Shown: piece by piece, positions 61,789 through 64,000 of the stretch
How positions within the stretch are numbered: position 1 is the stretch's first letter
Layout: each line of letters starts with the position of its first letter
NCBI RefSeq assembly: GCF_012223425.1
Contig: NZ_CP038799.1
Span: forward strand, 1,550,001 to 1,614,000
Direction: 5' to 3'
Source: Mycolicibacterium frederiksbergense
Lineage (GTDB): Bacteria; Actinomycetota; Actinomycetes; Mycobacteriales; Mycobacteriaceae
Length of the DNA: 64,000 nt
Notes under the pieces: model-generated
What the model was told of the DNA's origin: nothing
Database searches by the model: none
The model's input: the letters and a program-made list of their open reading frames with translations, nothing else
Made by a program: the position numbers and the translations under genes

Positions 61789-62961
61789 TCAATCATCATC
61801 ACCCGATCGGTCGTCGGGAATGGCCGGTATGGCGAGGGTGAACGTCGAGCCGGTACCCGGCTGACTCCACAACCGGATGGATCCGTTGTGATTGGCGGCC
61901 ACGTGCTTGACGATGGCCAGGCCGAGCCCGGTACCGCCGGTGGCACGCGAACGGGCCTTGTCGACCCGGAAGAACCGCTCGAACACCCGCTCCTGATCCG
62001 CCCGGGCGATGCCGATACCGCGGTCGGTCACCGCGATCTCGATATCGTTGCCGCGCCGGCGCCTGCTGATCGACACCGCCGACCCGTCCGGCGAGTACGC
62101 GATGGCGTTGGACACCAGGTTCGCGATGGCGGTCACGAGCAGCCGCTCGTCGCCGAGCACCCGGTAGCCGGTCGGGGCATCGGTGGTGATGGCGATATCG
62201 GCGTTGTCGGCGGCCACCTTGTAACGCGACAACGCCTCGGCGACCACGGTGTCGACATCGACGCTGTCCAGTTGGGGCAGCGGTTCGGCGCCCTGGAGCC
62301 GGGACAACTCGATCAGCTCGCCGACCATGCTGGCCAGCCGGTTGGATTCGACCACCATCTTCTCGCCGAACCGGCGGACGTTGTCGGGGTCATCGGTGGA
62401 GGCCAGGAGCGCCTCGGCCAGCACACCCATGGCACCGACCGGCGTCTTCAGCTCATGGCTGACATTGGCGACGAAATCGCGGCGGGTCGCTTCCATCCGC
62501 GCCTGCTCGGACTGATCTCCGACGAACACCACCGCGAACTGGTGGTCCTCCTCGACCAGCAACCGCACATGGCCGCGCACCGAAAGACCCGAGCGGCCCG
62601 ACTTCTGCTTCTTGCGCGGCGACAGATCGATGTCGACGTCGGCGCCGGTGGACAGGCACCGCTGCACCGCCTGCCAGGCGCGATCGTCGAGCAGCCGGTC
62701 ACGCACCAGACCCAGTTCGGCGGCCTGGTCGTTCATGTAGACCACGTCGCGGAAGGCGTCGACCACCACGATTCCCATGGGTGACATCGCCGCGATGTGA
62801 CTGAGCATCTGGGAGATGGTGATCCCGCGGCCCTGTTCGGCCAGCCGGCGGGCCCGGCGTTCGGCAAGTCGCGAGGACACGACCATCCCCGCTGCCACGC
62901 CGCCCCCCAGCGCAAGCAATGCCACCGCTGCCGCCAACAGCAACGCGGAACCGACACTCAC
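61789..62961 (-). CDS. senX3: Phosphate-sensing histidine kinase SenX3
   Basis: 390 residues. Two close N-terminal membrane helices, a PAS-like domain (about 45-150), the H-box [19 protein letters not shown] and ATPase motifs [24 protein letters not shown] and [16 protein letters not shown]. SenX3 activates RegX3 when phosphate is scarce, through PhoU and transport systems. GTG start. Confidence 0.95.
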   Translation of the reverse strand: MSVGSALLLAAAVALLALGGGVAAGMVVSSRLAERRARRLAEQGRGITISQMLSHIAAMSPMGIVVVDAFRDVVYMNDQAAELGLVRDRLLDDRAWQAVQRCLSTGADVDIDLSPRKKQKSGRSGLSVRGHVRLLVEEDHQFAVVFVGDQSEQARMEATRRDFVANVSHELKTPVGAMGVLAEALLASTDDPDNVRRFGEKMVVESNRLASMVGELIELSRLQGAEPLPQLDSVDVDTVVAEALSRYKVAADNADIAITTDAPTGYRVLGDERLLVTAIANLVSNAIAYSPDGSAVSISRRRRGNDIEIAVTDRGIGIARADQERVFERFFRVDKARSRATGGTGLGLAIVKHVAANHNGSIRLWSQPGTGSTFTLAIPAIPDDRSGDDD

Positions 62962-63053
62962 GCGAAAAGCGTACGCATCGGGTGAACGTCATCCCAGCAG
63001 CGTGCGGCCAAATCGGGACAAGTCACACGAACAAAGACAGGAGTTCGGTCACC

Positions 63054-63073
63054 GTTTACTCGCGTTCACCCGC
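63054..63073. promoter_or_regulatory. Candidate RegX3/Pho-type box upstream of senX3
   Basis: GTTTACTCGC then GTTCACCCGC are adjacent 10-base direct repeats with 8 of 10 matches, resembling the GTTCACC-based boxes bound by PhoP/RegX3-type regulators. A third GTTCACC on the opposite strand lies near 62980-62988 (GGGTGAACG). The location, between gpmA and senX3, suits autoregulation. Confidence 0.45.
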
Positions 63074-63080
63074 TGTTGGC

Positions 63081-63821
63081 TTACTTGGCGCCCTGGGCGG
63101 CCACGGCGGCGGCTCCCGCGGCGGCGGCCTCGGGGTCCAGGTACCGGCCGCCGGCCACCACCGGCTTGAGGGTGTCGTCCAGTTCGTAGAGCAGCGGGAT
63201 ACCGGTCGGGATGTTCAGGCTGACGATGTCGTCGTCCGACATGCCGTCCAGGTACTTCACCAGGGCACGCAGCGAGTTGCCGTGCGCGGCGATGAGCACC
63301 GTCTTACCGGCCTTGAGATCGGGAACGATGGTCTGCTCGAAGTAGGGCACGAACCGGGCCACCACATCGGCGAGGCATTCGGTCAGCGGGCCGCCGTCGA
63401 TATCGGCGTAGCGCGGGTCGGTGTCCTGACTGAACTCGCTGCCCTTCTCGATGGGCGGCGGCGGGGTGTCGTAGCTGCGGCGCCAGGCCATGAACTGCTC
63501 GTCACCGTACTTCTCCTTGGTGGCGGCCTTGTCCAGGCCCTGCAGCGCGCCGTAGTGACGCTCGTTGAGGCGCCAGTCCCGGTGCACCGGGATCCACAGC
63601 CGGTCGGCGGCCTCCAGCGCCAGGTTGGCGGTGACGATCGCCCGGCGCAGCAGCGAGGTGTACAGCACATCGGGCAGCACGCCTTGCTCGGCGAGCAGTT
63701 CGCCCCCGCGGATCGCCTGGGCCCGGCCCTTGTCGGTCAGATCGACATCGACCCAACCGGTGAACAGGTTCTTCTCGTTCCACGTGCTCTCGCCGTGACG
63801 CAGCAGGATCAGATTCGCCAT
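63081..63821 (-). CDS. gpmA: 2,3-Bisphosphoglycerate-dependent phosphoglycerate mutase
   Basis: 246 residues from ATG 63821 ([20 protein letters not shown]). Catalytic His in LLRHGEST, second His in [17 protein letters not shown], and [17 protein letters not shown] typify dPGM. It interconverts 3- and 2-phosphoglycerate in glycolysis. The C-terminus is an Ala-rich tail (about 15 residues). It precedes senX3 on the same strand, as in M. tuberculosis. Confidence 0.95.
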   Translation of the reverse strand: MANLILLRHGESTWNEKNLFTGWVDVDLTDKGRAQAIRGGELLAEQGVLPDVLYTSLLRRAIVTANLALEAADRLWIPVHRDWRLNERHYGALQGLDKAATKEKYGDEQFMAWRRSYDTPPPPIEKGSEFSQDTDPRYADIDGGPLTECLADVVARFVPYFEQTIVPDLKAGKTVLIAAHGNSLRALVKYLDGMSDDDIVSLNIPTGIPLLYELDDTLKPVVAGGRYLDPEAAAAGAAAVAAQGAK

Positions 63822-63834
63822 GGCTGGCATTCTG

Positions 63835-64000
63835 TCACGAAGGCTGGTCGTCGATGAGATGTGCAAAGGCCGCCAAGTTCTTCAGCGACTCACCGCGGGC
63901 CACCCGCCACTCCCACTCCTTCTGGATGGACGAACGAAAACCCAACTCCAGCAACGTGTTGAAGTCGCTATCGACGGCTTCGAGTACCTGTCCGAGGATC
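63835..64000 (-). CDS. YbjN-domain-like protein, C-terminal end (partial, Rv0487-like)
   Basis: The stop is TGA 63835-63837, and the frame runs off the right edge. The visible 54 residues include [40 protein letters not shown] and [14 protein letters not shown]. From memory these match the end of Rv0487. Position upstream of gpmA agrees, though the Rv0488 transporter gene is absent here. The gene stops 13 bases before the gpmA start. Confidence 0.75.
   Translation of the reverse strand, partial: ILGQVLEAVDSDFNTLLELGFRSSIQKEWEWRVARGESLKNLAAFAHLIDDQPS

Noticed and set aside
1..64000. tRNA, rRNA, CRISPR array, prophage or insertion sequence
   Set aside because: None seen by eye: no cloverleaf-like segment in the few gaps, no regularly spaced repeats, no transposase or integrase.

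Overview
The window is high-GC, almost fully coding DNA from a mycobacterium, most likely a fast-growing, environmental-type Mycolicibacterium. Diagnostic content includes MmpS/MmpL transporters, an Rv0455c-like secreted protein, DUF732, a 13E12-family HNH protein, SenX3-RegX3, the short ribosomal protein bS22 and a fused HemD. Gene order over much of the window follows, in inverted orientation, what I remember of M. tuberculosis Rv0487-Rv0545c. Those Rv parallels are recalled, not searched.

0-9 kb: the end of a PucR-type regulator, then a DrrABC-like ABC exporter with a VOC protein and a TetR repressor. A perfect half of an IdeR iron box lies just before the exporter. Next, on the minus strand, is an MmpS4/MmpL4-type locus with an Rv0455c-like protein and a second TetR closely related to the first. 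This looks like a siderophore or lipid export region. The mmpS-mmpL junction carries a two-copy 65-bp tandem repeat that encodes chained 22-codon ORFs.

9-18 kb: DUF3349, a small membrane protein, pitA and menE, followed by mixed genes: PPOX, GNAT, AzlCD, PhoU, cutinase, an adenylate cyclase and a nitronate monooxygenase.

18-27 kb: an Rv0541c-like membrane protein, then a tightly overlapping five-gene operon (GT2, DUF2064 transferase, methyltransferase, heme/molybdopterin membrane oxidoreductase, membrane protein). It is divergent from an OmpR-type two-component system. An epimerase, MTA phosphorylase and menA follow.

27-39 kb: DUF3159, MerR, an S9 peptidase, DUF4229 and an unlisted 53-aa gene, then the minus-strand cytochrome c maturation operon hemL - histidine phosphatase - tlpA - ccdA - resB - ccsB - MinD-like.

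39-51 kb: small enzymes, a TetR/MpaB pair with a palindromic operator candidate, a lipoprotein, the 13E12 protein, and the heme operon hemA-hemC-hemD-hemB running on into small membrane proteins. Heme synthesis (hemL, hemACDB), cytochrome c assembly (ccsB, resB, ccdA, tlpA) and menaquinone synthesis (menA, menE) thus sit together, which fits respiratory-chain assembly.

51-64 kb: serB1-like, a HadA-like dehydratase, an acyltransferase, a galE2-like SDR, bS22, a BldC-like HTH, proC, a thioesterase, a sugar isomerase, an (EP)12-repeat membrane protein, Ppx, Rv0495c-like, regX3-senX3, gpmA and the end of a YbjN-like gene.

Short dispersed repeats recur at gene junctions and inside genes across the window. 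Most convergent gene pairs overlap at their 3' ends.
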